Assembly (NCBI RefSeq): GCF_010093595.1
Contig: NW_022985438.1
Coordinates: forward strand, 2,345,150 to 2,409,149
Direction: 5' to 3'
Source of the DNA: Mytilinidion resinicola
Taxonomy: Eukaryota; Ascomycota; Dothideomycetes; Mytilinidiales; Mytilinidiaceae
DNA length: 64,000 nt
In this document: positions 1 to 12,900 of the stretch, piece by piece
Layout of the letters: every line of letters begins with the position of its first letter
Numbering within the stretch: position 1 is the stretch's first letter
Notes under the pieces: generated by a model
Told to the model about the DNA's origin: nothing
Databases searched by the model: none
The model's input: the letters and a program-made list of their open reading frames with translations, nothing else
Position numbers and translations under genes: made by a program

Positions 1-1799
1 AAGTACCTTTTAAGCTGGTTTCTTATACTCACTGCCCGAGTCATTGATTTGAAGTTCAGGTAGTTGTCGCGACACCATTTCGCCTCCTTCTTCCCCTTGG
101 TCACGAATGCTTGATAGACATTCAACAAAGTCAGATGGTCGCCTTCCTCTGCGGCAAACTTCCTGCGCGCAGTCTCTTGAGACTTCTTCTCGCCTTCATG
201 ATGGAACCACACGGCGCCTTGGAGACTCGTCATCGCTGCTATCGATAGAGCTTCGCTGAGGCAGTCGAAGTTTGAGGCTGAGAGAAGCACTTTACCCATC
301 ATGGGCTCGACGGAAAGCTCTGCCATGCGGGTTCCAAGTGGCTTAGTGAGTCTAGCGTAGTCATCTAGAGCGCCGAGAGAGAAGAGAAGTTCAAGAGCTC
401 GCACCATGAGCTCGGACGGAGGAGGAGTCAGGTAGTCGAATCGGGCGATGTTGTCAATGCCCAGCGCTTTTAGTTGGAGCACTACTGGAGCGAGATTGGA
501 GCGCTGGATCTCGGGTACAGTCGACTCAGCGAGACCTTCGAAGCTTTGCTCTGTAAAGAGGCGGTAGCATTTCCCAGCTTTGGTGCGACCTGCTCTTCCT
601 GCACGCTGGGTTGCCGAAGCCTTGGAGACGGGGACCGCAGTCAATGTCTCGATGCCGGTCACTGGGTTGTACGCACGGAGCTTGACATATCCGCAGTCAA
701 TAACGTAGACTATTCCATCTATTGTCACAGATGCTTCGGCGATGTTCGTGGCGATAATGACCTTGCGAGTGTTGTCTGGTGCTGGCTCAAATACGTACAT
801 TTGTTGATCCGTCGTAAGGCCAGCATAGAGAGGGAGAGGTTGTAGTGACGGAGCGTTGGGATTGAGAGTGCCCATTCTGTCAGCAATCATGTCCATAGCG
901 GTCTCGATTTCTTCGCGACCGGTGAGGAATACAAGAATATCGCCATCTGGCTCAGAGGAATGGATATCGAAGACTGTCTTTACTGCCCTTTCGACGTAGT
1001 CTTCCGCTGGTTCTTCGAGGTAATGGATATCCACCGGATACATTCTGCCTTCCAGACTGATGATGCGCCCGATGGTACCGCCTGGCTCGGAATCCCCATT
1101 GCTATTTTCAGCTTGGGAATCACTGGCGAAGAATTGCAGGAAATTTTCCGCGTCCAGCGTGGCACTGCTGACTACGATTCTAAGGTCGGAGCGCTTCTTC
1201 CTAATTTTCTTCAGAAGGCCCAAGAGAATGTCGGAGCTTAATGAGCGTTCGTGGGCTTCGTCTACCATGATGACAGAGTAACGAGAGAGAAGGGGGTCGA
1301 CCAAAGCTTCCCTGAGCAGCAGGCCATCGGTCAGAAACTTGATGCGAGTAGCAGCAGATGTGACATCCTCAAAGCGGATAGAATAGCCAACCTGTAGTTC
1401 ATGAGCAGTCGTTCTGGAGACGATGGCTGGGTTTACGAACCTCTTGACCTAACTTGCATCTCATCTCCTCTGCGACTCTTGCTGCTACTGTTGTTGCGGC
1501 TACCCGGCGCGGCTTTCACACAAAGTCAGCTTGCTGGAGTTTCATACGGAGATGATATATCGCGCCAACTGACCTACCTGCGTAACAGCAATGCATTTTT
1601 CTTTCGACGACCATCCTGCCTGGTCAAGGTACTGTGGGATCTGCGTCGTCTTGCCACTGCCGGTCTGCCCTACGACGATAGTGACGGGGAAGGTCTCGAT
1701 GAGATAGAGTAGAGCATCTCGATGGCGAGCAATTGGGAGCAAGGCGGGTGGTTTGTAGAGTGAAGCAATGTATGAAGAGCCTATCTCTTGCTCCGCCAT
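1..1799 (-). CDS. DEAH-box RNA helicase, DHX35-like (partial, runs off the window)
   Basis: ATP-dependent RNA helicase of the DHX35 branch of DEAH proteins, a family linked to spliceosomes. Exons read down from ATG 1799: 1799..1578, 1512..1441, 1391..1; introns 1513..1577 (65 nt) and 1392..1440 (49 nt). Visible motifs: Walker A GQTGSGKTTQIPQYL, Ia TQPRRVAATTVA (restored by splicing), II DEAHERS, III SSATLDA, IV-region FLTGREEIET, V ATNIAEASVTIDG, VI QRAGRAGRTKAGKCYRLF, then the start of the winged-helix/ratchet region (LKALGIDN, EEGDHLTLLNVY). The N-terminus is shorter than in animal DHX35. The OB-fold end lies to the left of base 1. An in-frame GTG at 1817 is less likely than ATG 1799. The family assignment rests on continuous similarity across the core; the exact paralogue is a recall-based judgement. 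Confidence 0.88.
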
Positions 1800-1817
1800 T
1801 GTATGAGTTGGGTGCAC

Positions 1818-2780
1818 TCAAGCAAATGCACATGGAATTCAGGTCAAGGATGAAGCAACACGTAGACCCAGCATCATGAAGAACATATATTGATGCTTGG
1901 CATGGTGTTGAACAGCTTCACCACGCCGATTCACCTGGGATCTTAGACGCTAGGACGAAGACGGTAAGACCGACAGGGATCAGAGCATCTCACTTCTGTC
2001 ATCGAATGGCACAGCTAGACAACCACAGTGCAACCACATGCAACATGTAAGACAACCTCACAGAGGCCCTGGAATCTTCTTTTAATCATTTCTAATGCAG
2101 CGTATCTGCTTTGGGCCGTGGAATGCTTCAACGGACGAGTGCGCGGCCGCAATCGGCGAAAGATGCCAGAAATGCCGATGGTTCGCCCTTCGCGCTTTAC
2201 CATCGCCGACCCGATTTGACGAGACGCCGAATGACCTTTTCCGCGACCGTTACCAATTACTGCTCTGTCCCAGCGGCGCCCGTGCCATTGCAAGTCTACC
2301 ATAGAGCCTGGAGATGTCGGCGTTAGAATCGTACGAATCTTGGAGGAAGTCCCGTCGCCATGTTTCCGGGACGTGCCCGAGACGACTCCTTGGCCGGTAT
2401 TTCGGCAGGAACAACATGTACTGTACAAACCATCTGCCCCCATCCTCGCCAATTCACTGTAGTCGGCGTGTCTTGCGCCCGACCGTTCTGGGCTTCATTT
2501 CCATATAACAGGCGTGACCCGCCTTCACGCCACGCTTGACACCACCCCCCACAGCTGTAACGCTTGACACCTCAGACTCTCCGTTCGCATCTTGTTTGGC
2601 TGCACTTCAAGTGTTGCAAGTGCTACATCAACTCGACCTGCGCCCGTCAACTCTCGCGCTCGTGTTCTCCTTATCTCGCTACTAAAAGTGTAGCTGAGAT
2701 CGCCGTGGCTCCCAAAGCACACGATCGTACGAAGTAATAAACAGCAAAGCAATTTGGTACCTAACGATTTGAGCGCAATT
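1818..2780. other. Intergenic, divergent promoter between DHX35-like (-) and DUF3112 gene (+)
   Basis: About 960 bases between two divergently transcribed genes. Short open frames on both strands (for example 2015-2452) have no recognisable domain and overlap each other. The last ~150 bases before 2781 probably hold the leader of the right-hand gene. I see no RNA gene or repeat here. Confidence 0.6.
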
Positions 2781-3990
2781 ATGGCTTCCAAGATGCCCCC
2801 TAGTCAGGTAGGTTGTGTTCTAGCGCCCGAGTGCCACAGTCAACTAAACAGATTACCTTTCCAGGCCAGTTCAGGCCCCCCTTGGCTGCCCACGGTATGG
2901 GCTTTGGGCGGAAAATCCGAGTTACATATCGACGTACCCATAACGGCCGTCTTGCTTCTCTTCTACGTCTGCGGAGCAGCGACTCATATGACCATTTTCC
3001 AATTGAATAGAAGACGCGGCCATAAATTTCTTTTCTCTGCGGTACTCTTTGGTAAGGCCTTTGATCCAAAAGGATTCTATGTGAAGCAGTCTGACGAGAT
3101 CCCTAGGTTTCTGCATGGCCCGGACCGTAACTTGCATCCTCCGCATCTCCTCTATCTGCAAGCCGCACAACATCCGACTTGCTATCGCCGCCTCGATCTT
3201 CGTAGCGGCCGGTGTACTGCTAATCTTTGTCATCAATCTGGTATTCACACAGCGCCTCTTACGTGCTGCGCATCCTCATTTTGGCTGGCATCGTGCCTTA
3301 TCGCTGGCACTGAAGGCTATTTATGTCCTGATCGTTCTCACCCTTGCCATAGTCATCACTGGAACGGTAGAATCCTTCTACACTCTTCGGCCTAGGACGC
3401 GTAAAATCGATCGCAGTCTCCAGCTCTACGGCTCTACCTTCTTGGCCATAATCTCGTTTCTACCCATCCCAATGGTCATTTTCGGTCTTCTGGTACCCCG
3501 CAAGACGCGGGTCGAAAAGTTTGGCCAGGGTCGCTTTAGAACAAAGGTCATCGTCCTTCTTCTCGCAGCGTTTTCTGTCACTCTTGGTGCTTGGTACCGC
3601 TGCGGAACGTCATGGAAGACACCGGTACCTCGAACGGAGCCCCTTCCAGGCTATTTCTCACGGGCCTGCTTCTACGTCTTCAACTTTGTTGTTGAGATTC
3701 TTGTAGTATATCTCTACGCCATCCTAAGAATTGATCTGAGATTCCACATCCCCGACGGCGCGAAGGGTCCGGGGTCATATGCTGCGGGCCAGAAGCAGGA
3801 CGGGGACAAGGAAGAGCAAGGCCGGCGAATCAGCAGGGTCTATACCGAGGAAGAGACGTTTGATGATGTGGAAGACGAGGAGGTGCCAAGATCTGGCGAT
3901 GCAGAGAAGAAGTCTGCGTCCACTCCGGAGCAACCGCCTTTAGATGAGGAGAAGTCGATTGGTGGCGATAACAAGCAAACGACAGCGTGA
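2781..3990 (+). CDS. Fungal seven-TM membrane protein, DUF3112 family
   Basis: Predicted integral membrane protein of 365 aa, function unknown. Exons 2781..2807, 2865..3051, 3107..3990; introns of 57 and 55 nt. Splicing the second intron creates the continuous reading VLFGFCMARTVTCIL, which decides the model. I count seven hydrophobic segments: around ITAVLLLFYVCGA, FLFSAVLFGFCMA, IFVAAGVLLIFVINLVF, AIYVLIVLTLAIVI, FLAIISFLPIPMVIFGLL, VIVLLLAAFSVTLGAW and FVVEILVVYLYAIL. A hydrophilic acidic tail of roughly 100 residues (KQDGDKEEQGRR onward, rich in E/D/K) follows and is probably cytosolic. The loop between TM1 and TM2 has a basic cluster (RRRGHK). The assignment to the fungal DUF3112 group is from recalled pattern (the FCMAR..TC..R motif); an RTA1-like family is the alternative but its motifs are not seen. 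Confidence 0.8.
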
Positions 3991-4763
3991 GGTACTGAAG
4001 CATCCGGGCCACTTTTCTAAGAAATGAGCGATTTCATGGACTCACGATACCCTGCCTTCAAGGCGTAGTAGCACTATTAGCATTTGGGACGGCGGCGCAT
4101 TGCATTTAAAGCCAGCCGACCGTTTTGCCTTGCAACACATTTCCTTTGTATACAGCATAGCATAGCCTAGTACTTTTAATCCGAAGACTTGCAGCCGTAT
4201 CACATGCGATGACTCAGCATATCACGTGCTCTTGGGGTCAGGAACACAGCGAGACCCATGATGCCGTCACCAGCCTCTGCAGGAACCGAATCGATTGCAA
4301 CGATCGCAGCCGTCCTGACGGCGGACCTGCCTCGGCCGGGTGGCAGGAGGAGGCACACGGGCAGTCACACGACGAGCAAATGCGAAGCGTCTCGGCGCCT
4401 GGCATCCCGTGATTGGCCTTCGGGCTTCGTTCGCGAAGTCCTGAGAGTCACCCGCACACGTCACTCCTTCACTCCCCAAAGCTGGCCCGCTCCGACTGGC
4501 CTCCGCCACCACCAAGGTCTCGCGAGTGCGTCCAACATCGTCAGCGCAACGATGCCGGGTGCGGCCTGCCATGCCCGGGCTGGCATGTGCCGAATCCACC
4601 TGGTGTCTCATTCCTTCAAAATCACCGCCGGCCCTAGTGCCACGTTACCGTCCGCTTCCATTCTGTGTATATACCCTTCGTATTAGACGTTTCAATATCT
4701 CGTACCTTATATTCCTATTCTAGACGTGATAGACCTCACCGTCGGTCTTCTGGCACCTTCACC
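3991..4763. other. Intergenic; leader of the glucoamylase gene at its right end
   Basis: Tandem gap between two + genes. Several overlapping open frames of 65-142 codons around 4200-4700 lie in GC-rich DNA, run in all frames and carry no domain, so I treat them as chance. A TATATA string at about 4667-4672, 92 bases before the glucoamylase ATG, could be its TATA element. The bases between it and the ATG are pyrimidine-rich, as in fungal leaders. Confidence 0.5.
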
Positions 4764-6372
4764 ATGACTCTTTTAGTGCCGTTACTCTTCGCAGCTTACC
4801 TCGTTCTCTACGCCTTTGCCCTCGCCCTCCCGCCGTTCCCGCACGCTGCCGCCATCGAGCAGAACCCACTGCAGCAGAAGCCCCAGTACTCGCTGGACGA
4901 GTGGCTACAAAGGGAAGAGGACATTGCTCTAGACAACCTTCTGGCCAATGTTGCCCCATTTGGGCGGAATGTGCAGGACGCTGCCCCCGGCTCCGTTATA
5001 GCAAGCCCGTCAAAGGAGCACCCTAATTACTACTACCAATGTCAGTGCTCTTATTCTTTTCCAAACGACTAGACTGACAGGCTATTTTCTAGGGGTTCGA
5101 GATGCAGCAATCACCACCTCCACGCTCGTCGACCTATACGCAGACGACCCATTCGATCCTCTCTCGTCCAAACTGGACATCATCCTTAATGCCTATGCGT
5201 CCCTACAAGACGAACTTCAACACACCAAAAATCCCTCTGGCACATTTGCAGACCTCTCAGGGCTAGGCGAGCCCAAGTTCGAAGCAGATGGCACCCCCTT
5301 CATTGGTTCCTGGGGACGCCCCCAGCGCGACGGACCCGCCCTGCGCGCCATAACCCTCATGGCCTACCTCCGCGCCTACAACGCCTCCAATCCCTCCCTG
5401 TGGACCAGCGACGAGGGCCCAGACTGGTTCAAGCCCCTCTACGACCCCCGCATGCCCGCCAACAGCATCATAAAAGCCGACCTCGAGTACGTCTCGCACT
5501 ACTGGAACGCCTCGGGCTTCGACCTGTGGGAAGAAGTCCAAGGCCTCCACTTCTTCACCGCGATGGTGCAACTCCGCGCCCTCCGCGAAGGCGCCGCTCT
5601 CGCCCTCGCCTTCGACGACTCCGGCGCCGCAGCATGGTACACGCAGCAAGCCGGCCTCCTCGAGAAATTCCTTCCCTCCTTTTGGGACGCCTCCAAGGGA
5701 CACCTCATCGAAACCCTCTCCAGCGCCCGCTCCGGCCTCGACTGCGGCCTCCTCCTCGGCTCCCTGCACGGCTCCCCCGCCGCCAACAACACCGTGCCCG
5801 GCACGCCCCCGTACGCCCCTTACTCCGACGAGATCCTCGTCTCCCTCCTCGCCCTCGTCTACGACCAACGCAACCGCTTCCCCATCAACTCCGCGCCCCC
5901 AGCGTCGCCTGAAGGCACCTCCCCGCTTGAGGGCGTGGGGCTCGGCCGCTACCCTGAGGACGTCTACGACGGGTACGGCACCACGCCCTTTGGCGGGAAT
6001 CCGTGGTTCCTATGCACATCCTCCGCGTCCGAGATTCTGTACCGCGTCGCTGCGCATCTGCAAGAGACCGACGAGCTCGAGATTACGGAGCTGGGGATGC
6101 CGTTCTGGGAAGCCCTATTGGCCGACGCGCCGTCATTTGCGGATCTAAAACCAGGAAGTTATGGTTCTAAAGATGGGTTGTTTGTGGATGTGCTGGAGCG
6201 GTTGAGGAGCGTCGGGGATGGGTTTTTGGAAGTGGTGAAGAAGCATACAGATGCCGAGGGCTCGCTTAGCGAGCAGTTTGATCGCGTGACTGGGTTCGAG
6301 CGGGGCGCGAGGGATTTGACATGGAGCTATGGGGCATTTCTGCAAGCGGTGAGAGCGAGGGGGAGGGTATGA
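4764..6372 (+). CDS. Secreted glucoamylase, glycoside hydrolase family 15, catalytic domain only
   Basis: Exo-acting 1,4-alpha-glucosidase releasing glucose from starch ends, predicted secreted. Exons 4764..5040 and 5093..6372 (intron 52 nt), 518 aa; splicing restores YYYQWVRDAAI, a GH15 signature. An N-terminal signal peptide (LLVPLLFAAYLVLYAFALALP) is followed by the (alpha/alpha)6 domain. By comparison with Aspergillus glucoamylase the general acid is E239 in DLWEEV and the base E486 in SLSEQFD; substrate-site segments RDGPALRA, GNPWFLCTS and ARDLTWSYGAF are present. The protein stops about 30 residues after the base, so there is no linker and no CBM20 starch-binding domain, unlike the longer secreted enzymes; soluble oligosaccharides may be the preferred substrate (inference). 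Codons in exon 2 are strongly C/G-ending. Confidence 0.93.
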
Positions 6373-6925
6373 GTATGGCTAAAGTCACGTGATGGGGGTA
6401 AAGTTGCATATTGCGAGTGAAGCCTTTGTAGCATTTTAGCGGGTCTCATTTTTCCCTTATCCCGTCATCACAGCACGAGTTCACGAGGTTACGAAAAATG
6501 TATTCGAATAGCAAGTGTTAGATATTGAAGAAAGTTTCTTTGAATTACAATCTAGTACAACAAACTGTGCAAGCTATCAAAATACAAAGGGAAAAGAAAA
6601 AAAAAAGAATTTGTGTGATCTGAGCTGGTTGCGCTAGGATATGCTTTTTTGAACATATCACGAGCGCCCCCGGGTATAATCTGTTCTTCCTCTCTTCCTC
6701 TCCGTTGCTTCTCCCTCGCTCTCTCGGCCAAAGAACCAATACTCCTGTAACTCCCCATGCTCAAGGAAGCCTGGCCCAATGCAATCCCAGTCACGCCTCC
6801 CACCATCCGTGAGCCAGTAATGGATATAGAACAGAAACAGAAAGAGGGTGCTAAAACCTCTCTGAACCAGCAAAAGCAAACAAAAGAAAATAAGGTCAAA
6901 TTTGAGCCCCCAAGCCGCTGTGGAC
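6373..6925. other. Convergent 3' intergenic region (glucoamylase / dynein heavy chain)
   Basis: Two genes end towards each other here. The DNA is AT-richer than its surroundings, with an A-run near 6590-6608, as expected for 3' UTRs and polyadenylation zones. Open frames of 64-125 codons on the - strand overlap in several frames and show no domain. Confidence 0.5.
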
Positions 6926-9900
6926 TCAAGCCTCCGCCTCTGCCATCAACTGCTCCCCTTCATCGAGCATATTCATGATCAACCCCAGATTCCGCACCAT
7001 CTCGTTCGCCTGCCCCACCAGCAGCAGCTTTTCCGCATTAGCGGGCAGTCCGAGGTACGTAGGCGGCTCGCGCTCTGGCAGGCCCTGCACCCAGCCCATG
7101 AAGTCGCGCCAGCCGGTCGTGCTTGGCAGCTCCAAGCCGCGACTGTGCTCGCTGTCCTTGACAATCATGAAGTTCTCCTCGAACGCGGCGGGCGTCATTG
7201 TGGCGTCCACTAGCTGGGTAAGAGCGCGGAAGTCGTGCTCGTCGTCGATCTTGCCGCCGTACATTTCCGTGATCAGGGTGCGGAGCATCTCCCATGGGAT
7301 GTTCTTGGGTGCGACGTTGGTGCGTCCGAGGGCGACGGAGTCGATCCAGGTGTCAATCACGAAGGCGCAGCATTCGTACTGAGATCTTGTTAGTGTGTGA
7401 ATATTATATGGTGACTGGTTAGACTTACATCGCTGTCGTTGAACTCCCAGAAGCCCTTCCAGCCGAGGCTAGGGGCGTACCGCAGTCGCTCTTGAACAAC
7501 GGCGTGGAGGAAAGAGAGCAAGAGGTAGATTCTGGCTTTCTCTACTGGTTGCTTCGTGGCCCGTTCTGCCATGGAAGAGAGCGAGTCCTTCATGTTTGCT
7601 CTGATTCCTGCTGGTTGCTCGTATGACAAGACTCGGGATGCACGGAGAAGATTGACGGGGATCTTCGGGCTGGACTCCATTGACAAGAACAGTCTGAAGT
7701 CCGGGTGAGGCTTGAGCGAATCGAGTCGCTTCTCCAAGCTCTGGAGCCACGTTGGGGCCAGATGAACATTCTTGACGAGGACCCAGGATCCTGTGGCGGC
7801 GGCGTTGCTGATGGCCTTGTCCGCACTTGCAACTCCTTCGTTGGAGCCCATGGCGATATTGGTGCAAGTGGCGTGCTCCCTCTCAACGAGGTTGTCGACC
7901 TTGTAGCTTGCGTCGAATCCGGGACTAGAGCTGAGTGCAACTGGAGTCCTGGCTGTGACTTGTTTGACGATATCGCTCAGGTCACCGCTCGAGTCCATGA
8001 GGCCCTCGCCAAACACCTCTGCAACGAAGCGTTCCACGGCCGGGACAAATCGGTCAACTCGGAAGAGCTTCACAAGTACCAGCGATCGAAGGTGTCGATC
8101 GAGCCGTTCTACATCCGCAGACCAAGCCTGGGGTACGAAGTCCTCTGCCAGCTCTTCACTTAGGAAGTGGTCCCAGGCTGTAGCATCTATCGCTTCTATA
8201 TCGTTTTTGAAGAGAGGCAATTTGCTGGCGCGTGCCAGGACTTCATCCCGGCGGTCCACTTCCGTTGAGACGTCGACTCCCTCCAAGTCCTTGTCGAGGA
8301 TTAGATCGATGAGACTCTTGTCCAATTTGTATGGAGAGGCTTGAACAAGAAGCATGGCGAGCATGACGCGGTCTTTCTGCAGAAGTGACAAAGATGTGCG
8401 ACGGTATGCATCAACGAAGAGTTCACTGAGGATGTGATCGATGCGGTTTGTGGGTTTCCCAGCTTGGCCCGGTATCTTGACGCGTTGTAGGACTGCCTCG
8501 AAGATATCCGTGAAGTACTTGAGTGAGAACTGGTAGAAGTGGTTGATGTGATGCAGCTGTTCTAGCACAGCGAAGATCGCGGAGCAAGATCGAGCGATAA
8601 CGGTGTATTGCAGCGTGATGTTCTCCACTTCTGTCATGACGCCCTCAGTCTCGGCTGCCTTTGCGGTGATCTCTCCGGCTTCTTTCTTCAAGGTCTCGAG
8701 GGTTTGAATGACGTGGTCATCGTCCAGAATATTTCCGCGGGACTCGTTCAAAGCTTGAAGCAGGCGTTTCTCTAGTTGCCGCAGGTGCACGCTGAATTCT
8801 CCTTGCATCTTGATGAGATTGGACCGCCGCTCGTCCACGTCCGGTCGTTCAGACTTCAAGACTTCGTTGAGTGTCTGAGTCTGCAGACTGCTCTGGGTAA
8901 CCGTAAAGTTGACGAATGTCGTTCGACTACATATGTCGGGGGCGAATGTTGCCGAAGGATCTCTAGTAGAAAGATAGAGCCTGAATGAGGGGGAGAAATC
9001 AATTTCCTGCTTTCCGAGCTGGATAAGAACACGACCTCCAGTCTTTTGGTACTCCTTGTTGAGGACATGATTCAAGATAGGATCCAGATGCTCCGCATCC
9101 TGGATAAGAATTGGATTACCAAACCGCAACGAACTCTCAAGCTGTTTCGTGAAAGAGTCATCGAGGAAGCTGGTGACAGTGAGCCGGCGGTCTTTGCATT
9201 CGTTCTGTAAGAATTCGACTGTTCGGCCAGAAGGATCGATGATTAGAGGATATCGGTTGAATCTCTTGAGAATGATGGCATTCTCTGTGCATAGATCATC
9301 TACAGGCAAAGTATTGCGTTGCCATGTCAACCTCTCGTCGGCAGTGGAGAGGTATTCCGTGACCGGATTGTGAGCTTTGAAGCTGATGCCAGAAAGAGAT
9401 AGGTGATGTAACCAATCGTCCATCATAGACTTCCTATACTGTTGATCATAGTAGCCGCCGTAGGCGATAAAGGCAGCGGCGACAAGAACGTCTCCAACGA
9501 TAGTGTCAATCTGGGTCTCGAAAGACCTACTGCTCTCTTCCCAGCGAATACGTTCAGATGATAGACTGTCGAGCAGACGGACACTTCGATCGACTTTTGA
9601 CTGAACTCTCTCCATTTCGGACTTGATGGCTTGGGTTTCACTGATCAGTGCTGCGTACTCCTTCTTGTATCTCAGGATGCTGTCTTCAAGCGCCTTGATT
9701 TCCTCCCTCGTATCCTCCGCAGCCTGTCTCTTCTGTTGGGCGTCTTCTTCAAGCTGGCCGACCTCCTCGCGCAAGGGTCCAACTTTGTCCAAGATCTCGG
9801 AATACTTGACTTGAGCTGTAACCCACTGTACAAGCGGACCGCATGCTTTACTGGCGTGATTGACCTTTTCAAACGTAAAGCCCGGGTTTGAGATATACTC

Positions 9901-12900
9901 ATTCTGCATCTTTATGCGAGAGTTTCGAGTCATCTGTTTCTCGTTGTCGTAGTTGATGATGTTGTGAATGAACTCATCCTTTCGCACGATCGCGATGATC
10001 GCCTTCCAGTCATCCACCTTATGACCCAGGAGAGTGCAGACTGCTTCAAGGGCGAGTCTGACACCAACTGGAGGCTTTTGCATAGACCGAACCTCCGTAA
10101 GATGTTGTCGCTTGATGTTCGAAACGCTCTTCTTAGCCTCAATAACGGCTGGTTCGGCATCTGCCAAATCGTTCATTACAACTTCTCTGCGATTCGCAAT
10201 TTCTATTTCCGCCTTCTCCAAGAGAGCCTGGGTCTCAGAGGCCTCCACCTTTCGTCGCTCAGCGTCTTGTTGATCGGCAAGCATGCGTTGCAGTTTCTCG
10301 TTGGCTTCAATATCCTTCCTCTCCAGTTGACTCTTCTTCTCAGCTAGACTCTTGCGCAGATCGCGAACTTTGTCCACAGTTTCGCGTAGCTTTTCCAAAC
10401 CCACGTTGAGATGTCGCTGTTGCTCCTCGAGGTCCTCTCGCTTCTCGTTGTATAATTTGACGTACTGCGCAACAAAATCGAGGAAGTGTCTCGGCGTAAG
10501 ATATGTAACTCTGCTCTGTTGAGTCTGCAATTTCTTGTTATAGCCATGGAGGGAATAGTGAATGTACACCATAGCATTAACAACGGCCTCCCTATGTGAT
10601 GGTGGCAAAGCGAGCCCACGATAAGAAACTGGTATGCTGCTGGGAGCAGAGAAATTCGCGCGGTCCAAATCGACGGCCTGTGTGAGTTCGGAGCCGACTT
10701 GGAAGAGAGCTTGATCAGACCAGTCTCCAAACCAGTTAAGAACACATCGATTGAACAGGGCCGGACTCGTGGCGGCTTTGGACGACAATCCCTCCTCTGG
10801 CGGGTTCATTGTGAAGACGACGTGGAGGTTCTTCACAATTTGCTGCGTGAACCATTTGTAAAGTTCTTCCTGAGAGTCTAGGAGAAGGCCTTGTCGCTGC
10901 GCACCCTCTTTACAAGCCGTCATGAGAGATGCGTACTCATCTCCTTCGAACAGGCCGGGTACCTCAGCATTGGCAAGCAAGGTGTTCATGCGCTCAAGGA
11001 ATCCAGAGTCAAGGACATTAGATTCGTCCATGATGAAACAGATCTTCTCTCCTTTGCAGCCGCATCTTCGAAGAACATTGCGTAGGTCGTCATCAAAGTC
11101 CTCGGCGGAGTATTTACCATGCACTTTGATCTGGTAGACCTTCAGCCCATTCATCCAGGCCACAAAGCGGGATAAGGTTGTCTTCCCACTTCCACTGACA
11201 CCGATGAGAATTAAATGGCCCTGAGGTTGACGGAATACACGATCAATGCGGAGAACGTGTTCGAGAACGTCGTTGAACAAGATCAGGGGTACGTCAACTT
11301 CTTCCTCGCAGAAAGTCTTTAATCGGGCTTTGACAAAATCCCGAAGCTGGTCTCGGTGTACAGGTACATAGTTTTTAGAGAGCCAGTTCGAGAACAAAAT
11401 CGGACCACCTAGTGCTTGCTGCTCATCGATAGTTGGGAAATGCTCCAACGCAACACGATGGACACATTCATCTGTCCATTGACGCTCTTCTTCTGCAATG
11501 AGTCGATCCTGGAAAAGTCGAAGCGCCTCATGCGCCCAGATCCGGACTAAGCCTTCAACCGTCAAGGTCTCCAGGGGTCGAATGGCCTCATAAACACCAC
11601 GAACCCATCTCGTTAGTTCTCGAGGCGAGTAGACGTAGTGTGGCTGGATCTCAGCAGTAAATCGCTTCTGGGATTCTGCGTATAATTGGACCATGGCTTT
11701 CGTTAGAGGCTCTGAATACCCTCGTAGTGACGGAATGATTTTGAGGACGGCACTGTTGAATGTTCCGTAGATCTGAAGTAGCGAAAGTTCCCCAGGGTAG
11801 TCGACCATAATTAGAGGAGCATGGCGGAGGAAGCGCAAAGCCATCGGCGTACGACCAGCATCAGTGGGCGGATTGCATGCTCCTACGAATTGGATGCGGT
11901 CCAAAGTGACCCATGTCTTGTCGGACGTCCTCCAGAAACCGTTCTGCTCGACAAGCTGTCGGAGGAATGAGATGGCCCGTTGGGTCCCGTATTTGTCTGG
12001 AGCTGGCAAGTTGATTTCATCGCAGAAGATAACTAGCCAGCGGCCAATTTGGGTTGGAGTGAGCTGTACGCCGTTCAGAGTCTTCTTGTATTCGCAATAT
12101 TGCTCAAACGTCTTGATGAGCAAATCAGGAGTAGTCGCACTGGAGAAGTTGAGGCCCACCACCTCCATGTTAGGTAGCTTCCTCAGGGCGCTGAATAAAG
12201 TCATGGTCTTTCCAGATCCAGGAGGGCCACAAAGTAGTAGTGGTTTGTGTTCTGCAAGCCAAGAGTATAGCACATCTTCATGGCGGATAGTGTCAAGGGT
12301 TGGAATGACCACATCCGTCTGAGTGATGGAGTGCGTATTCACCTCTACGTTTGGAACCTGAGACTGCCACAGCATCCACTCTGCTTGCGGTAGGGAGACG
12401 TCATAGTCGATGAGAGAGGTGGCCTCGTTCAAGATTGGAATTTCGACGTTCGTCAAACTCGCAACAATATCGCCAAAGCCTTTTCGCTCAGCCAGGGGAC
12501 AATCGCCGACCAAGGACCAGACTAGGGCAAGCAACAACTTCTTCGACAGATACGACTCGATTTGGCTATCGTCTAGGCCAAAATCTTGGTGTTGAACATT
12601 ATACTCTAAGACTGACCTGCAGCTCTTGTTGAGGAGTGAGAAGAGGGTATTCAATGCGCGAATGTCGGTATACTCCATGATGTGCTTGAACTTGCGAGCC
12701 GTGCTGAGAGCCTTTTCGATAAATCGATCCTCCGTCAACTTGATTTGGAGGAAGTCAGCGACTTGACCCTGAACTGTGAGAATCTTCTGTGATAGCTGGC
12801 CTGGGGCAACAGAGTCGTCTTCCAGATCCTCGAAAACAATTTCTCGTAGGTTCTGGATATAGTTTGAGATCATCATGTCGACGTTCACCGTGTCATCGCT

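Noticed and set aside
2015..2452. 145-codon frame on - between DHX35-like and DUF3112 genes
   Set aside because: No domain, overlaps several + frames of similar length, and no sensible composition.
4258..4686. 142-codon + frame upstream of the glucoamylase
   Set aside because: Lies in the promoter region, overlaps a 114-codon - frame, and its translation has no recognisable feature.
5263..5912. Long frames on both strands overlapping glucoamylase exon 2
   Set aside because: Shadows of a strongly G/C-ending coding exon; the GH15 frame has the motifs.
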